Shown: in pieces, positions 8,774 to 17,386 of the stretch
Layout of the letters: every line of letters begins with the position of its first letter
How positions within the stretch are numbered: the stretch's first letter is position 1
Origin: Burkholderia sp. S171
Lineage (GTDB): Bacteria > Pseudomonadota > Gammaproteobacteria > Burkholderiales > Burkholderiaceae
NCBI RefSeq assembly: GCF_009766085.1
Contig: NZ_LMUF01000034.1
Location: 15,962-49,170, forward strand
Length of the DNA stretch: 33,209 nt
Direction: 5' to 3'
Program-made: the position numbers and the translations under genes
Notes under the pieces: generated by a model
Database searches by the model: none
Seen by the model: the letters and a program-made list of their open reading frames with translations, nothing else
Told to the model about the DNA's origin: nothing

Positions 8774-8802
8774 CGTTTGCGACGGGGTCCTGAGACCGGC
8801 GA

Positions 8803-9096
8803 TTAGCCGTGATCGTGGCCGTGGTCGTCGTGGTGATACCCCGCCGGACCATGATCATGCGGGTGGTGGCGCATCCACTCGTCGCGCTGCCAGTAGCGAT
8901 GGCCATCCCAATAGCGGTCGCCATGCCAGCCGAGGTTAATCACTACAGCGGCTTGCACCATGTGCGGCTGCGCATAAGCTTGCTCGGGCACGGGTCCGTG
9001 GATCATGCCGTTATCGACCTGCGCGAACGCGGTCGTAGCAGTCAGGAGCGCGCCGCCAGTCAGCAGCGCAGCGAGGATTGAGCGTGAGGTGTTCAT
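8803..9096 (-). CDS. Small secreted His-rich protein, unknown function
   Basis: A 97-residue protein with a signal peptide (residues 1-25, ending TTAFA) and a mature part rich in His, Trp, Tyr and Asp. The middle carries repeated aromatic motifs (WHGDRYWDGHRYWQRDEW) and the last 22 residues contain about ten His mixed with Asp and Gly. Such tails can bind divalent metals, though none is demonstrated. Homologous-looking short YXWGXW-type periplasmic proteins are common in Burkholderia without known function. It is monocistronic: a strong terminator follows it and a gene-poor region lies upstream. Confidence 0.75.
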   Translation of the reverse strand: MNTSRSILAALLTGGALLTATTAFAQVDNGMIHGPVPEQAYAQPHMVQAAVVINLGWHGDRYWDGHRYWQRDEWMRHHPHDHGPAGYHHDDHGHDHG

Positions 9097-9417
9097 GACT
9101 ATTCTCCCTTTTCAGCTTGATTTCGTTTAAGGACGCGCGGTCAGCTGGAACAGAAAGCCTTTGGCTGAAATGCCGTCAGGCGCCGCGTCGTTGAAATCAC
9201 TTTAGCCCGACGTCAGATTGCACGACGTGAGCGCTTGTAAGTGTTCGTATCAACGGTTTCAGCGTGTCTGGGCCGCGTCGACACCCTTTAAGCGGCTGAT
9301 TTTATTGGCGTTTATAACTGCTTGGCGAGGCAAGCTGGCACCCATTCATTTAACGCCGTGTAAGCAACGAAAATATGAACCCTTGGATTGGCCAAGTCGA
9401 GCGTTGGGAGGATAAAA

Positions 9418-9525
9418 ATGGGGAACGATCTAGAAAGCATACGCCGAGCGGCGCTGGGCAGGGATGTCGCGCAAAAGCGACGTGATGGCCGTGGAGTTCG
9501 TAGGGACGAATGTGGCAATCGGTAA
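9418..9525 (+). CDS. Possible 35-residue charged peptide
   Basis: A short frame beginning MGNDLESIRRAALG, preceded by GGGAGG 6 bases before the ATG, which is the only reason to list it. It is rich in Arg and Asp, has no recognisable domain and ends at TAA. It lies in the 9097-9657 gap, where base composition is closer to 50% GC and no other gene is convincing. It may equally be a chance frame. Confidence 0.2.
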   Translation: MGNDLESIRRAALGRDVAQKRRDGRGVRRDECGNR

Positions 9526-9657
9526 AACTATCAAGCTAGAAAAACTACATAATCCACAACAATGAAAGCAGACGAACCGCACTACGAAAAAACCTTGTCA
9601 AGCACAAACTGACAACACTTCAGTTTTCCCTGCAGCCCGCACTGCTTTCCTTGCAGC

Positions 9658-9810
9658 TCACAGACGAATACCCATGATCGTGCCGCGTGACTTGCGAACG
9701 CGCTCTGCTTCTTGTTGGCGCGCTTGGTACGAGTAGTCCGAATCCATCGGAAGATGCGGGGATTCGAACAACGATGCGAATTTTTGCAGCAATGCGAAGA
9801 GGTAGCTCAT
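9658..9810 (-). CDS. Small 50-residue protein, unrecognised
   Basis: Starts MSYLFALLQKFASLFESP and ends TIMGIRL. The first 16 residues form an amphipathic or hydrophobic helix; the middle is polar with a run ARQQEAERVRKSRG. AGGAG lies 8 bases before the ATG, and a TATAAT element lies 44 bases further upstream. The N-terminal half resembles the short DUF3563-type proteins found in Burkholderia, but the C-terminal signature is not there, so no family is claimed. The combination of strong ribosome binding site, promoter and coding-like composition makes it a probable real gene. Confidence 0.6.
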   Translation of the reverse strand: MSYLFALLQKFASLFESPHLPMDSDYSYQARQQEAERVRKSRGTIMGIRL

Positions 9811-9853
9811 GTCAAACTCCTGGTAGGTGGTCAAGGGTTATCCCTTAGATATC

Positions 9854-9885
9854 ATTATAGGGTTTTCACTAGCTGATTCCTAGTG
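9854..9885 (-). promoter_or_regulatory. Promoter and operator-like repeat for the 50-residue gene
   Basis: On the minus strand, a perfect TATAAT lies at 9859-9854. The position expected for the -35 box reads TAGGAA, a poor match. It is covered by the inverted repeat CACTAG-N7-CTAGTG (9867-9885), which is placed where an activator or repressor would touch the polymerase. A second small palindrome, AAGGG-TTAT-CCCTT (9833-9846), lies between promoter and gene. Confidence 0.5.
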
Positions 9886-10228
9886 CAACGCAACATTTAT
9901 TTGGTAGTTTTTCTACATAATTGCGTTTCTGCCACATTTGACGGCTGTAGCCCGGGCGAAAATCAGTAGAAATTACGAGATTTCGAAAGCACGCCGAGAA
10001 CGGGAACACGAGCTGCAACGCCGCGCTCCCAAAACCCCCGGGGTGCCGCCTATTTTTGGCTGAATTCACATCGATTTTTTGGGATTTGATTTTTGTGCTT
10101 CGAAAATTAGTACAAGACCACCTCGCGCCACCCAACGAACGTTAAGGACCTCGATAGGCAGCACCGTTTCACGCACGTCATGCAGTAACCACCCGATTAC
10201 CGGCCCTCACCACTTGATAAGCCAGGCC
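9886..10228. other. Intergenic region upstream of the FUSC gene
   Basis: This 343-base stretch holds no convincing gene. It is more AT-rich than its surroundings. An open frame from 10079 runs into the FUSC gene, but its first 50 residues are not like the family. No promoter was assigned with confidence. Confidence 0.5.
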
Positions 10229-12358
10229 ATGTTCCGCCTTCGCAACCTTCATCGGCAGTCTCGACAAGCGGCAAGCCGCCGCACTAAAGCGTTCTCCCGA
10301 ATGCTCGATTCCATTGCGCGCCACCGGCCCGTCTGGATGGTTTCGTTCGCGTTGAGCCAGGCCGATTTGTCCGAAGGGCTGCGAGCCGCATTCGCGTCGA
10401 CCGCCATGCTGCTCCTCGGCAACCTGTTGCACATGCCCGAGTTCTCGTGGGCTGCCATCGGCGCGTTCTGGACCTGTCTCGCCGATGCCGCCGGCTCGAA
10501 CCGCATGCGATTCGCTTCCATGGCGGGCTTCGCCGTGCTGTCGACCGTTTGTGGCGGACTGACCGCGTATGCGTCCGGCGTGGGTATCGTGGCCGCGGCC
10601 GTCGCCGTTCTGGTCTTTTCATTTCTCGGCGCGCTGGGGCGCGTGTGGGGCGCCGGGGCCGCCCAGGTCGCAATCCTCGCCGCGACTGCCTGCGTGGTCA
10701 TGGTGGACAAGCCCATCCATGGATCACGCGGCGAGTTGCGCTTCCTCGCGCTCTACTTCGTGGGTTGCCTCTTTGCAACGGCGCTCAGCTTCACCGTGTG
10801 GCGGATCCACCCGTTCGGTGCGAGCCGCGCGGCCACGCGATCGGCTTATGTGAGCCTTGCGGGCATCGCAAGCGACAGCGCTCGGCTGCTCAAGCGAGAA
10901 AGCGCGGGTTTCGGCGACTGGGCCTCGCACGCTTCACGTTTTCGGGGCAAGGCACGCAGTGAGATTGAATTGGCGCGTAAGGCGCTTGCACGCGTGCCGT
11001 CATCGAAGACAGACCGGCAGGACACGTACAACATGCTGATGCTCGCGCTTGCCGACAGCGAACGCATCTTCGCGTACCTCATTGCTGTCACCGATGCCTG
11101 CGAGCGCGGACATCATCGCTTGCCCAACCTGCCGCGCGCGGTGCGTGTGCTGGAGGCGTTCGCCGAAGTCCTCGCGCGGCTCGCACGGTCCATTGCCGAT
11201 AAACCCTGGGAGCCGCCCACCGCCCTGCGCGACCGGTTGCCGGCGCTCGCCCGCCAGCTTGAAGTTGCGTTGGGCGAGACGGTGTCGCTGCGCTTCGATG
11301 TCGACTTCAGCGAGCTCGAATCCCCGGCTCGCCGACGCGCAAGCGTGTGGTCGGCTGCGCTCGCCGCGTGCAGGCGTGGCGCGGAAACCTTGAAGGCGAA
11401 TACATCGACGCAATCGATAGGCGCGCGCCACGCCGCTCGCGTCGGCGTGGCCGCAACGGCGGCCTTCCTGACCGTCAGGCTGCTTCATCTGCCCTTCGGA
11501 TATTGGGCAACAATGGCAACGCTCCTGATCCTGCAGCCGTCGATTGCGACTAGCTGGCCGCGCAGCATCGAGCGTGCGGCGGGGAGCATTGTCGGCGGAT
11601 TGCTGGCGGCCGCGATCGGCCTGGTCGTGCATTCGCCGATCGCGATCTCGCTGGTGGTGTTCCCGCTGGTGTGCGCGACGATGGCCCTGCGTCCTGTCAG
11701 CTACAGCTTGTTCGTGCTGTTCATCACGCCGACCTTTGTGCTGGTCGCCGACTTTGCAGCGCCGGGAGGTGCCGAGCTTGCCTATGCCGTCACGCGCCTG
11801 GAGAACAATGTGTTCGGCTGCGTGATTGCGTTGCTCGCGACATTTCTTCTATGGCCAAGCCGCGAGGCCAGCCGCTTCGCCGATCGGTTGGCAAAGGCCG
11901 TGTCCGCGAACCTTGGATACCTTGCCGCATCGATGGGACGTGGCGAAGATAGCGAGATCGAGTTGGAACGGCTCCGGCGCGCAGCGGGCCTAGCCAGCAA
12001 TAACGCGGAAGAGGTGCTGGCTCGGCTGAGGCTGGAAAAGCTCGATACGAGTAACCACGACCGAACCGGCTCAACCGCCCTCGCCCTGTTGCGGCGCGTG
12101 GCGGGCACCGCGACCCGGGCTCGTTTTGGCCGTGCGGGCGCCGTGCCGAACCGGGACCTTGCAGCATGGATTGAGAGTGTCGGCACGGACATCGAGGTAC
12201 GGATCGGGAGTGATGCGAGCAGCACGGGCATCGATACTCAGGAGGTCTTTCCCAAACACGGTCTCTCGCTGCTTGAAGCCGATGCCGTTAATCAGGTAGT
12301 GCTGCTGCGCCGGTTGCTGATGGAACACGTCGACAGTCTGAAACGCGGGGAAGTATGA
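10229..12358 (+). CDS. FUSC-family inner-membrane protein (aromatic-acid efflux type)
   Basis: Membrane protein of 709 residues with two hydrophobic blocks separated by a cytoplasmic region of about 200 residues. The first block (about 50-190) contains LSEGLRAAFASTAMLLLGNLL and AAIGAFWTCLADAAGS. The second (about 400-545) contains the repeat signature LPFGYWATMATLLILQP and IERAAGSIVGGLLAAAIGL, typical of the FUSC/AaeB/YccS superfamily. These proteins export p-hydroxybenzoate-like or fusaric acids, often with a membrane fusion partner. No such partner is next to it here, so its cargo is unknown. The ATG at 10229 is chosen for the family N-terminus; the ATG at 10301 is an alternative. Neither has a good Shine-Dalgarno sequence. 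Confidence 0.82.
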   Translation: MFRLRNLHRQSRQAASRRTKAFSRMLDSIARHRPVWMVSFALSQADLSEGLRAAFASTAMLLLGNLLHMPEFSWAAIGAFWTCLADAAGSNRMRFASMAGFAVLSTVCGGLTAYASGVGIVAAAVAVLVFSFLGALGRVWGAGAAQVAILAATACVVMVDKPIHGSRGELRFLALYFVGCLFATALSFTVWRIHPFGASRAATRSAYVSLAGIASDSARLLKRESAGFGDWASHASRFRGKARSEIELARKALARVPSSKTDRQDTYNMLMLALADSERIFAYLIAVTDACERGHHRLPNLPRAVRVLEAFAEVLARLARSIADKPWEPPTALRDRLPALARQLEVALGETVSLRFDVDFSELESPARRRASVWSAALAACRRGAETLKANTSTQSIGARHAARVGVAATAAFLTVRLLHLPFGYWATMATLLILQPSIATSWPRSIERAAGSIVGGLLAAAIGLVVHSPIAISLVVFPLVCATMALRPVSYSLFVLFITPTFVLVADFAAPGGAELAYAVTRLENNVFGCVIALLATFLLWPSREASRFADRLAKAVSANLGYLAASMGRGEDSEIELERLRRAAGLASNNAEEVLARLRLEKLDTSNHDRTGSTALALLRRVAGTATRARFGRAGAVPNRDLAAWIESVGTDIEVRIGSDASSTGIDTQEVFPKHGLSLLEADAVNQVVLLRRLLMEHVDSLKRGEV

Positions 12359-12363
12359 AGGGG

Positions 12364-12408
12364 CGTTCGCACTGAGGCGCGCTTGTTAGAGCAGCCGCAG
12401 TGCGAACG
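12364..12408. terminator. Long inverted repeat between convergent genes
   Basis: CGTTCGCACTG and CAGTGCGAACG are perfect 11-bp arms around a 23-base loop, starting 5 bases after the FUSC stop. The DUF3100 gene ends on the other strand at 12461. There is no T-run on either strand, so it may be a non-canonical terminator or a 3'-end stabilising hairpin. Confidence 0.45.
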
Positions 12409-12460
12409 AAATAGACAAATTCCCGGCGGGAAACGCGGGTGCTATCGAAACACCTCTGCC

Positions 12461-13825
12461 CTACACGTGGAAAATCTGCGCCACGAGCGTAGCGCCAAGA
12501 AACGTCCCGGCATTCGCCACGAACGACACCAGCACGATCCGCCAGCCCAACCGGCGAAACGCCGGGATATCCTTGGCGATGGACAATCCCGCGAACGTCA
12601 GCATGGGCGTTGTGATGCCGAGGAAATCGTTCTGCGCGCTATACGTCGATATCTGCGATGCCCAGGGACACAGCGGCGACGTCATGAACATCGCGACAAT
12701 CGACACCCAGCAAACCGCCGGAATCTTGCGCCCGGTCACCGTGTAGATTGCATCGCCGATAATCGTCGCCAGCACCATGATCAGCATGCCCGGAAGTCCC
12801 ATGAACGGCGTGGTGCCGTGGGTAATCCAGTCACAGCCCAGCGCGAACACGGCGGTGACACCCCACGCGAGCAGCTTGCCGCGATAACCCAGTTGAGGCG
12901 CGGCGGTTTCAACATCGCCCAGCTTTGGACGGGACTTTTCGATCGCCTCCGATGCATCCGATGCCTTGCTCGTCCGGCCGATCAAAGGCTCGAGCAAGCG
13001 GTATCCCCAGACGGCCATCGGCAACGAAATAAACAGCGTGAAATACGTGCCGATCGTCGTCGTGATGAGATTGCTGGCAGCAGCGAATGTCAGGACCGTC
13101 TTCGCCATTTCGGGTGTTTGCTGCGCGGCGATTGCGCCCGAGGCGGCGGCCATCATGCTGCCCGAGCCCACGCCTGAACCCATCGCGAGCGCGAGGGGAT
13201 GGAAGATATTCAGACTTGCGACGAAGCCCGCCAGGATCGCGATAAACACCGCGCCAAACACGGTGCCTGTCAGGTATTCGGCCAGCACGCCTCGCCCTTC
13301 TGGCGAGTCCATGCCGTACTTCTCGCCGATGATCGCCAGGCTCGGCTCGCGGCCAACCGAGAACGTCGCACCGATCGCTTCGCGCTTGATACCAAGCAGC
13401 AACGCGAGCGGAAGTCCCAGCAAGATCGTGCCGACAAAATGGCCCAACTCCTGAAACGCCAACGCCCAGCCCGCAGCGGCAAGCTTAGGCAACGCGCCGC
13501 CGACCATCAGGCCCAACTTGGCGACGAAGAGCAACAGCGCTGGCTGCAAGATGGCAGCGGCGAGGAACTGGGTCTTCACGTCGAGCCGTGCAGCACCGCC
13601 CCACCGTTCACTCGCCAATCCCAAGGCGGCGCCCAGCAGCAGCGCCCAGATCATTGGCAGCAAGACGACTTTCCCCGGTCCGACCTTGAACGTAAACGAG
13701 CCGATAAACTCGGCAATGAGCAGGATGATCGCCGCGTAAAGAAACAGCTTTGCGCTCCTTAATCCATCGCTACCGGCACCACCGACACCACTACCCCGTT
13801 GCTGCGCGGCCAACGTACTGTCCAT
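12461..13825 (-). CDS. DUF3100-family multi-spanning membrane protein
   Basis: A 454-residue inner-membrane protein with roughly ten hydrophobic spans. Features include the glycine-rich segment HPLALAMGSGVGSGSMMAAASGAIAA and the stretch FQELGHFVGTILLGLPLALLLG before GREPSLAIIGEKYG. A longer open frame reaches 13930, but the ATG at 13825 has AGGAGA 6 bases upstream and gives the usual N-terminus. The family has no established function in my knowledge; its topology suggests a transporter. It is the last gene of an operon with an aldehyde dehydrogenase and a beta-hydroxyacid dehydrogenase, 56 bases after the former, so uptake or export of that pathway's organic acid is a reasonable guess. Confidence 0.8.
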   Translation of the reverse strand: MDSTLAAQQRGSGVGGAGSDGLRSAKLFLYAAIILLIAEFIGSFTFKVGPGKVVLLPMIWALLLGAALGLASERWGGAARLDVKTQFLAAAILQPALLLFVAKLGLMVGGALPKLAAAGWALAFQELGHFVGTILLGLPLALLLGIKREAIGATFSVGREPSLAIIGEKYGMDSPEGRGVLAEYLTGTVFGAVFIAILAGFVASLNIFHPLALAMGSGVGSGSMMAAASGAIAAQQTPEMAKTVLTFAAASNLITTTIGTYFTLFISLPMAVWGYRLLEPLIGRTSKASDASEAIEKSRPKLGDVETAAPQLGYRGKLLAWGVTAVFALGCDWITHGTTPFMGLPGMLIMVLATIIGDAIYTVTGRKIPAVCWVSIVAMFMTSPLCPWASQISTYSAQNDFLGITTPMLTFAGLSIAKDIPAFRRLGWRIVLVSFVANAGTFLGATLVAQIFHV

Positions 13826-13881
13826 TGTTATTCTCCTGGTTGCCCTCTCGCGTTTCATTAGCGGCGAGAGGACACGTTGCT

Positions 13882-15393
13882 CTATAAATAGCCGAACGTC
13901 GTGGCCGGCTCTCTGGCGGTTTCCACCCAAACGCTTTTGGTCTGTGTGTACTCGTACAACGCTTCAACGCCACTCGAACGTCCATACCCGCTCAATCCAT
14001 AACCGCCGAACGGCGACGCCACGTTAATGGTCTTGTAGCCATTGACCCAGAACGTCCCCGCGTTGACCTGCCCCGCCACCCGATGCGCACGGCCCACGTC
14101 GTTCGTCCACACTGCACCGGCCAAACCGAACTCGGTGTCATTCGCGATGTTAAGGGCTTCTTCCTCGGTATCGAAGGGAATTGCAGCGACAACCGGACCG
14201 AAGATTTCAGTCCGCGCTACGTCCATCTCGTTCGTCACGTTCGACAACACAGTGGGCGAAACAAAGTAGCCGTCCGATGAGCGCTCAGCCGACCCTGCCG
14301 CAAGCGTGGCGCCAGCCTGAACGCCGCTCGCGATCATCTTCATGATGTGGTCATACTGCGTGCGATTGTTGATCGGCCCGACTTCGGTTGCGTCATCAAG
14401 CGGCGCGCCGACCTTGATCTTTTTCGCGCCCGTGGCAATCATGCCGACGAACTCGTCATAGATCGAACGCTGCACGAGCAGGCGCGAACCCGCCACGCAA
14501 CTTTGGCCCGCGCCAGCGAAAATTGCGGCCTGGGCGGTCAACGCGGCACGCTTGAGATCGGCATCGGCGAAGATGATGTTGGCGGACTTGCCACCGAGTT
14601 CCAGCACGCAAGGCAGCACGCGTTTCGCAGCCGCTTCGGCAATGCGCACACCCGTTGCAGGAGAACCGACGAACACGACCTTCTTCACGACCTTATGGGC
14701 GATGGCCGCTTGGGCAACGGTCTGTCCCAGGCCTGCAAGGACGTTGATTAAGCCCTTAGGTGCGCCCGCTTTCTCTGCAAGCAGCGCCACCACCAACGAC
14801 GTGAACGGCGTCAGTTCCGAAGGCTTCAGCAAGACGGCGTTGCCCATCGAGATGGCCGGTGCGACCTGCCATCCGCACGTGAAGACCGGTGCGTTCCAGG
14901 GCGTGATTTGCAGGACCGTTCCAGCCGGCTCGCGACGTGTGTAGTTGAGGTGCGAGGTCGGCACCGGAATGACATCGCCATAGAACTTGTCCGCCCAGCC
15001 GCCGTAGTATTCGAACATCTCGGCGACCTTCGCCACTTCGCCCCGGCAGTCGCGAATCGGCTTGCCCGAACCGAGCGATTCGAGGCGGGCAATGCGCTCC
15101 GTGTCCTTGCGCAACTCACGTGCGATCTCGAACATCACACGTCCACGCGCAGCATGCGTCAATGCCCACCACTGTTTCTGAGCGCGCTGCGCCGCGTCGG
15201 CGGCAAGTTCGACCACGGCCGCGCCGCCGTCCTTGTACGCGATGCTCGGCATGCCCGTCGCTGCGTCGTACAACTGGATCAGCTCACCCGTGCCTTCGAC
15301 CAATTCACCGCCGACAAACGAACCAATCGTCTTGGCTTTAGGGAAGAAATGCGCGAATGCGGCCAACAGGTTTTCCGCCGCGTTGTTTTCCAT
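13882..15393 (-). CDS. NAD(P)-dependent aldehyde dehydrogenase
   Basis: Enzyme of 503 residues that oxidises an aldehyde to its acid. The cofactor region reads ITPWNAPVF and later LLKPSELTP. The catalytic Glu is in VLELGGKSANIIF, the nucleophilic Cys in GAGQSCVAGSRLL, and the C-terminal EIFGPVVAAIPFD is intact. All key residues are present. An ATG at 15405 is also in frame, but GGAG sits about 7 bases before the ATG at 15393. It lies between a beta-hydroxyacid dehydrogenase and DUF3100 on the same strand. Substrate specificity cannot be told; the pairing suggests a semialdehyde shared with the dehydrogenase. Confidence 0.92.
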   Translation of the reverse strand: MENNAAENLLAAFAHFFPKAKTIGSFVGGELVEGTGELIQLYDAATGMPSIAYKDGGAAVVELAADAAQRAQKQWWALTHAARGRVMFEIARELRKDTERIARLESLGSGKPIRDCRGEVAKVAEMFEYYGGWADKFYGDVIPVPTSHLNYTRREPAGTVLQITPWNAPVFTCGWQVAPAISMGNAVLLKPSELTPFTSLVVALLAEKAGAPKGLINVLAGLGQTVAQAAIAHKVVKKVVFVGSPATGVRIAEAAAKRVLPCVLELGGKSANIIFADADLKRAALTAQAAIFAGAGQSCVAGSRLLVQRSIYDEFVGMIATGAKKIKVGAPLDDATEVGPINNRTQYDHIMKMIASGVQAGATLAAGSAERSSDGYFVSPTVLSNVTNEMDVARTEIFGPVVAAIPFDTEEEALNIANDTEFGLAGAVWTNDVGRAHRVAGQVNAGTFWVNGYKTINVASPFGGYGLSGYGRSSGVEALYEYTQTKSVWVETAREPATTFGYL

Positions 15394-15429
15394 ATGTGGC
15401 TCCATGTGCTGGTTATTCCGCTGACTGCG

Positions 15430-16299
15430 TTACTTCTCTTCGATGAATTGAACGATGCGATTGAAGTCTTCCGCATCGCCGATTGACCTGGCGCTTTGTT
15501 CCCACAATCGCCCTGCTTCGGAGGCAATCGGAGCATTGATGTTTTGGCTGCGCAGCAGGTCCATCGCGAGGCGAATGTCCTTGCGCATCAGCTTCATCGT
15601 GAAGCCGGAATCGAACTTGTCCGTGAAGATCCACGTGGGGTAATTCGTGAGCGTTGAACTGTTGCGGCCAGAGCCGCCATTGAGCGCTTCGACCAGCTTC
15701 TCAGGATCGACACCGGCCGCTTTCGCTGCACGGACCGCTTCGCTCGTTGCAAGCAGGTGCACGCCCGTCAGCAGGTTGTTGATGATCTTCGTCACGTGTC
15801 CCGCGCCGACAGGGCCGACATGCACGCGCTTCGCGCTCATGACCGCGAGCATCGGCTCGACCGCCGCGACGTCCTCGTCGGAACCGCCTAGCACCATGGT
15901 CATGGTCGCGGTCGCGGCGCCCTTTGGACCGCCGCTGACGGGGCCATCGACAAACCCCACGTTCACTTCAGCGAGCGCTGCCGCAACCTTGCGCGTGCTG
16001 CTGGGCTCGGCCGTGGTGGTGTCGACAACGATAAGGCCAGGCTTGGCATTCGCCGTTACGCCACCCGGGCCGAGCACCACCTCTTCGACAATCGCCGACG
16101 TGGGCAGCGAAAGAATGAGGACGTCCGAATCGCGCGTGATGTCGGCAATGGATACGCGCTCAGACACGCCCGCTGCGTCGAGCTTTCTTGCCACGCCTTC
16201 TGCCGCGTCGAAACCGAGCACGGTGTAGCCGCCGCGCTTGAGCGAAAGGGCCATGCCGCGCCCCATGTTTCCGAGTCCGATGACCCCAACCGTCTTCAT
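15430..16299 (-). CDS. NAD(P)-dependent beta-hydroxyacid dehydrogenase (HIBADH family)
   Basis: A 289-residue oxidoreductase of the 3-hydroxyisobutyrate/tartronate-semialdehyde reductase family. It begins MKTVGVIGLGNMGRGMA (nucleotide loop). It carries the substrate motif DGPVSGGPKGA near 138-148, the catalytic Lys in GHVTKIINNLL near 186, and the late Lys-Asp in MKLMRKDIRLA. Length and all four signatures are normal. It is the first gene of a three-gene operon and is divergent from a LysR regulator with 175 bases between the start codons. It would interconvert a beta-hydroxy acid and a semialdehyde that the neighbouring aldehyde dehydrogenase could use. Confidence 0.9.
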   Translation of the reverse strand: MKTVGVIGLGNMGRGMALSLKRGGYTVLGFDAAEGVARKLDAAGVSERVSIADITRDSDVLILSLPTSAIVEEVVLGPGGVTANAKPGLIVVDTTTAEPSSTRKVAAALAEVNVGFVDGPVSGGPKGAATATMTMVLGGSDEDVAAVEPMLAVMSAKRVHVGPVGAGHVTKIINNLLTGVHLLATSEAVRAAKAAGVDPEKLVEALNGGSGRNSSTLTNYPTWIFTDKFDSGFTMKLMRKDIRLAMDLLRSQNINAPIASEAGRLWEQSARSIGDAEDFNRIVQFIEEK

Positions 16300-16371
16300 G
16301 AATCCACTCCGTAGCGAATACGCCGTCGACCGGATAGAGCAGTTCCGTGGGTCAACGAGCGTGTTATGGAG

Positions 16372-16402
16372 TTGTCATCTTCGGCGCGAGAGCCCCTATA
16401 AT
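16372..16402 (+). promoter_or_regulatory. Putative sigma-70 promoter of the LysR gene
   Basis: TTGTCA (16372-16377) and a perfect TATAAT (16397-16402) are 19 bases apart, slightly longer than optimal. A start near 16409 would leave a leader of about 65 bases before the regulator's ATG, containing the 17-bp palindrome. Confidence 0.45.
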
Positions 16403-16425
16403 CAATCAGCGCCAATATTGAGAAT

Positions 16426-16442
16426 GTTCTAATTATTAGAAC
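16426..16442. promoter_or_regulatory. Perfect 17-bp palindrome, likely LysR-regulator binding site
   Basis: GTTCTAATTATTAGAAC is fully self-complementary around its central base. It is AT-rich in a GC-rich region and fits the T-N11-A layout of LysR boxes. It lies 33 bases before the LysR start and 127 bases from the divergent dehydrogenase start, downstream of the predicted LysR promoter, a typical autoregulatory position. Confidence 0.7.
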
Positions 16443-16474
16443 GCTCAGATTGCGGAAACCCCTGAGACCGAGCA

Positions 16475-17386
16475 ATGGCCGACAACCTGACTGAAAGCAG
16501 AATCGTCTATTTCTTCGAAGCGGTTCGTTGCGGGACCATCCGCGCCGCCGCCGACTGGCTCGACGTCGCGCCGTCCGCGGTCAGCCGGCAAATCGGCTTG
16601 CTCGAAAAGGAACTCGACGTCGCGCTGATCGAGCGGCACGCGCGCGGCGTCACACCGACGGAAGCCGGCCACTACCTGATCGAATATTTCCGCGAACAAC
16701 TCGCGCATAAAGATGACCTGATATCGCGGCTGCAGGAGCTGCGCGGACTGCGAACCGGGAACGTCAACGTGATCCTTGGCGAAGGTTTTGTGTCGGATGT
16801 ACTGGCCGGTCCCATTCAGCATTTCTGCAAGCAATATCCCGGCATCAAGCTCAATCTGGACCTGGGCAGCACGAATGACGTGATGCGGCGAGTCTCCGAG
16901 GACGAAGGTGAGATCGGGCTGGTCTACAACCCGCCGGGCGATCCAAAAATTGTTTCGCGCGCGATCAAGCGGCAACCGATGATGGCGATCGTCAAACCGA
17001 ACTTCACGCGCACGAGCAAGGCGAAATCCATGAGCGTGCAGGAGCTGGCCACCTACCCGATTGCGGCGACCCATCCCACCTATGGCACCCGCCAGATGCT
17101 CCAGGCAGTCGAGTTCGCGGAGAAGATTCGCCTTGAACCGGTTGTGACTACCAATTCAATTGGACTCCTCAAGCAGTTTGCGATGTCGGGCCTTGGCCTG
17201 GTGGTCCTGCCTGCGTTCGCCGTGACGCTGGAAGTGAACGCGGGCACGCTCGTCGCCATCGAGATCGATCATCCAATCCTGATGAAAGCCGAGGCGCATC
17301 TGGTTACGCGTGTGGGGCGGAAATTATCGGTGGCTTCGAACAAGATGCTGCAGTTGATGTCGTCGCAGATGCAGGCGTTTCGGTAG
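16475..17386 (+). CDS. LysR-family transcriptional regulator
   Basis: A 303-residue regulator with an N-terminal winged helix-turn-helix (about 8-67). The motif RAAADWLDVAPSAVSRQIGLLEKEL and the linker-proximal RHARGVTPTEAGHYLIEYF are clear. The effector domain (about 95-295) follows and has LKQFAMSGLGLVVLPAFAV, the usual start of the second lobe. It is transcribed away from the beta-hydroxyacid dehydrogenase, aldehyde dehydrogenase and DUF3100 operon, the classic arrangement for a LysR activator of its neighbour. The effector is unknown, presumably a pathway metabolite. Confidence 0.92.
   Translation: MADNLTESRIVYFFEAVRCGTIRAAADWLDVAPSAVSRQIGLLEKELDVALIERHARGVTPTEAGHYLIEYFREQLAHKDDLISRLQELRGLRTGNVNVILGEGFVSDVLAGPIQHFCKQYPGIKLNLDLGSTNDVMRRVSEDEGEIGLVYNPPGDPKIVSRAIKRQPMMAIVKPNFTRTSKAKSMSVQELATYPIAATHPTYGTRQMLQAVEFAEKIRLEPVVTTNSIGLLKQFAMSGLGLVVLPAFAVTLEVNAGTLVAIEIDHPILMKAEAHLVTRVGRKLSVASNKMLQLMSSQMQAFR

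Noticed and set aside
9218..9518. Two opposing 65-68-codon frames in the gene-poor region
   Set aside because: They overlap each other, lack ribosome binding sites and have no family-like features.
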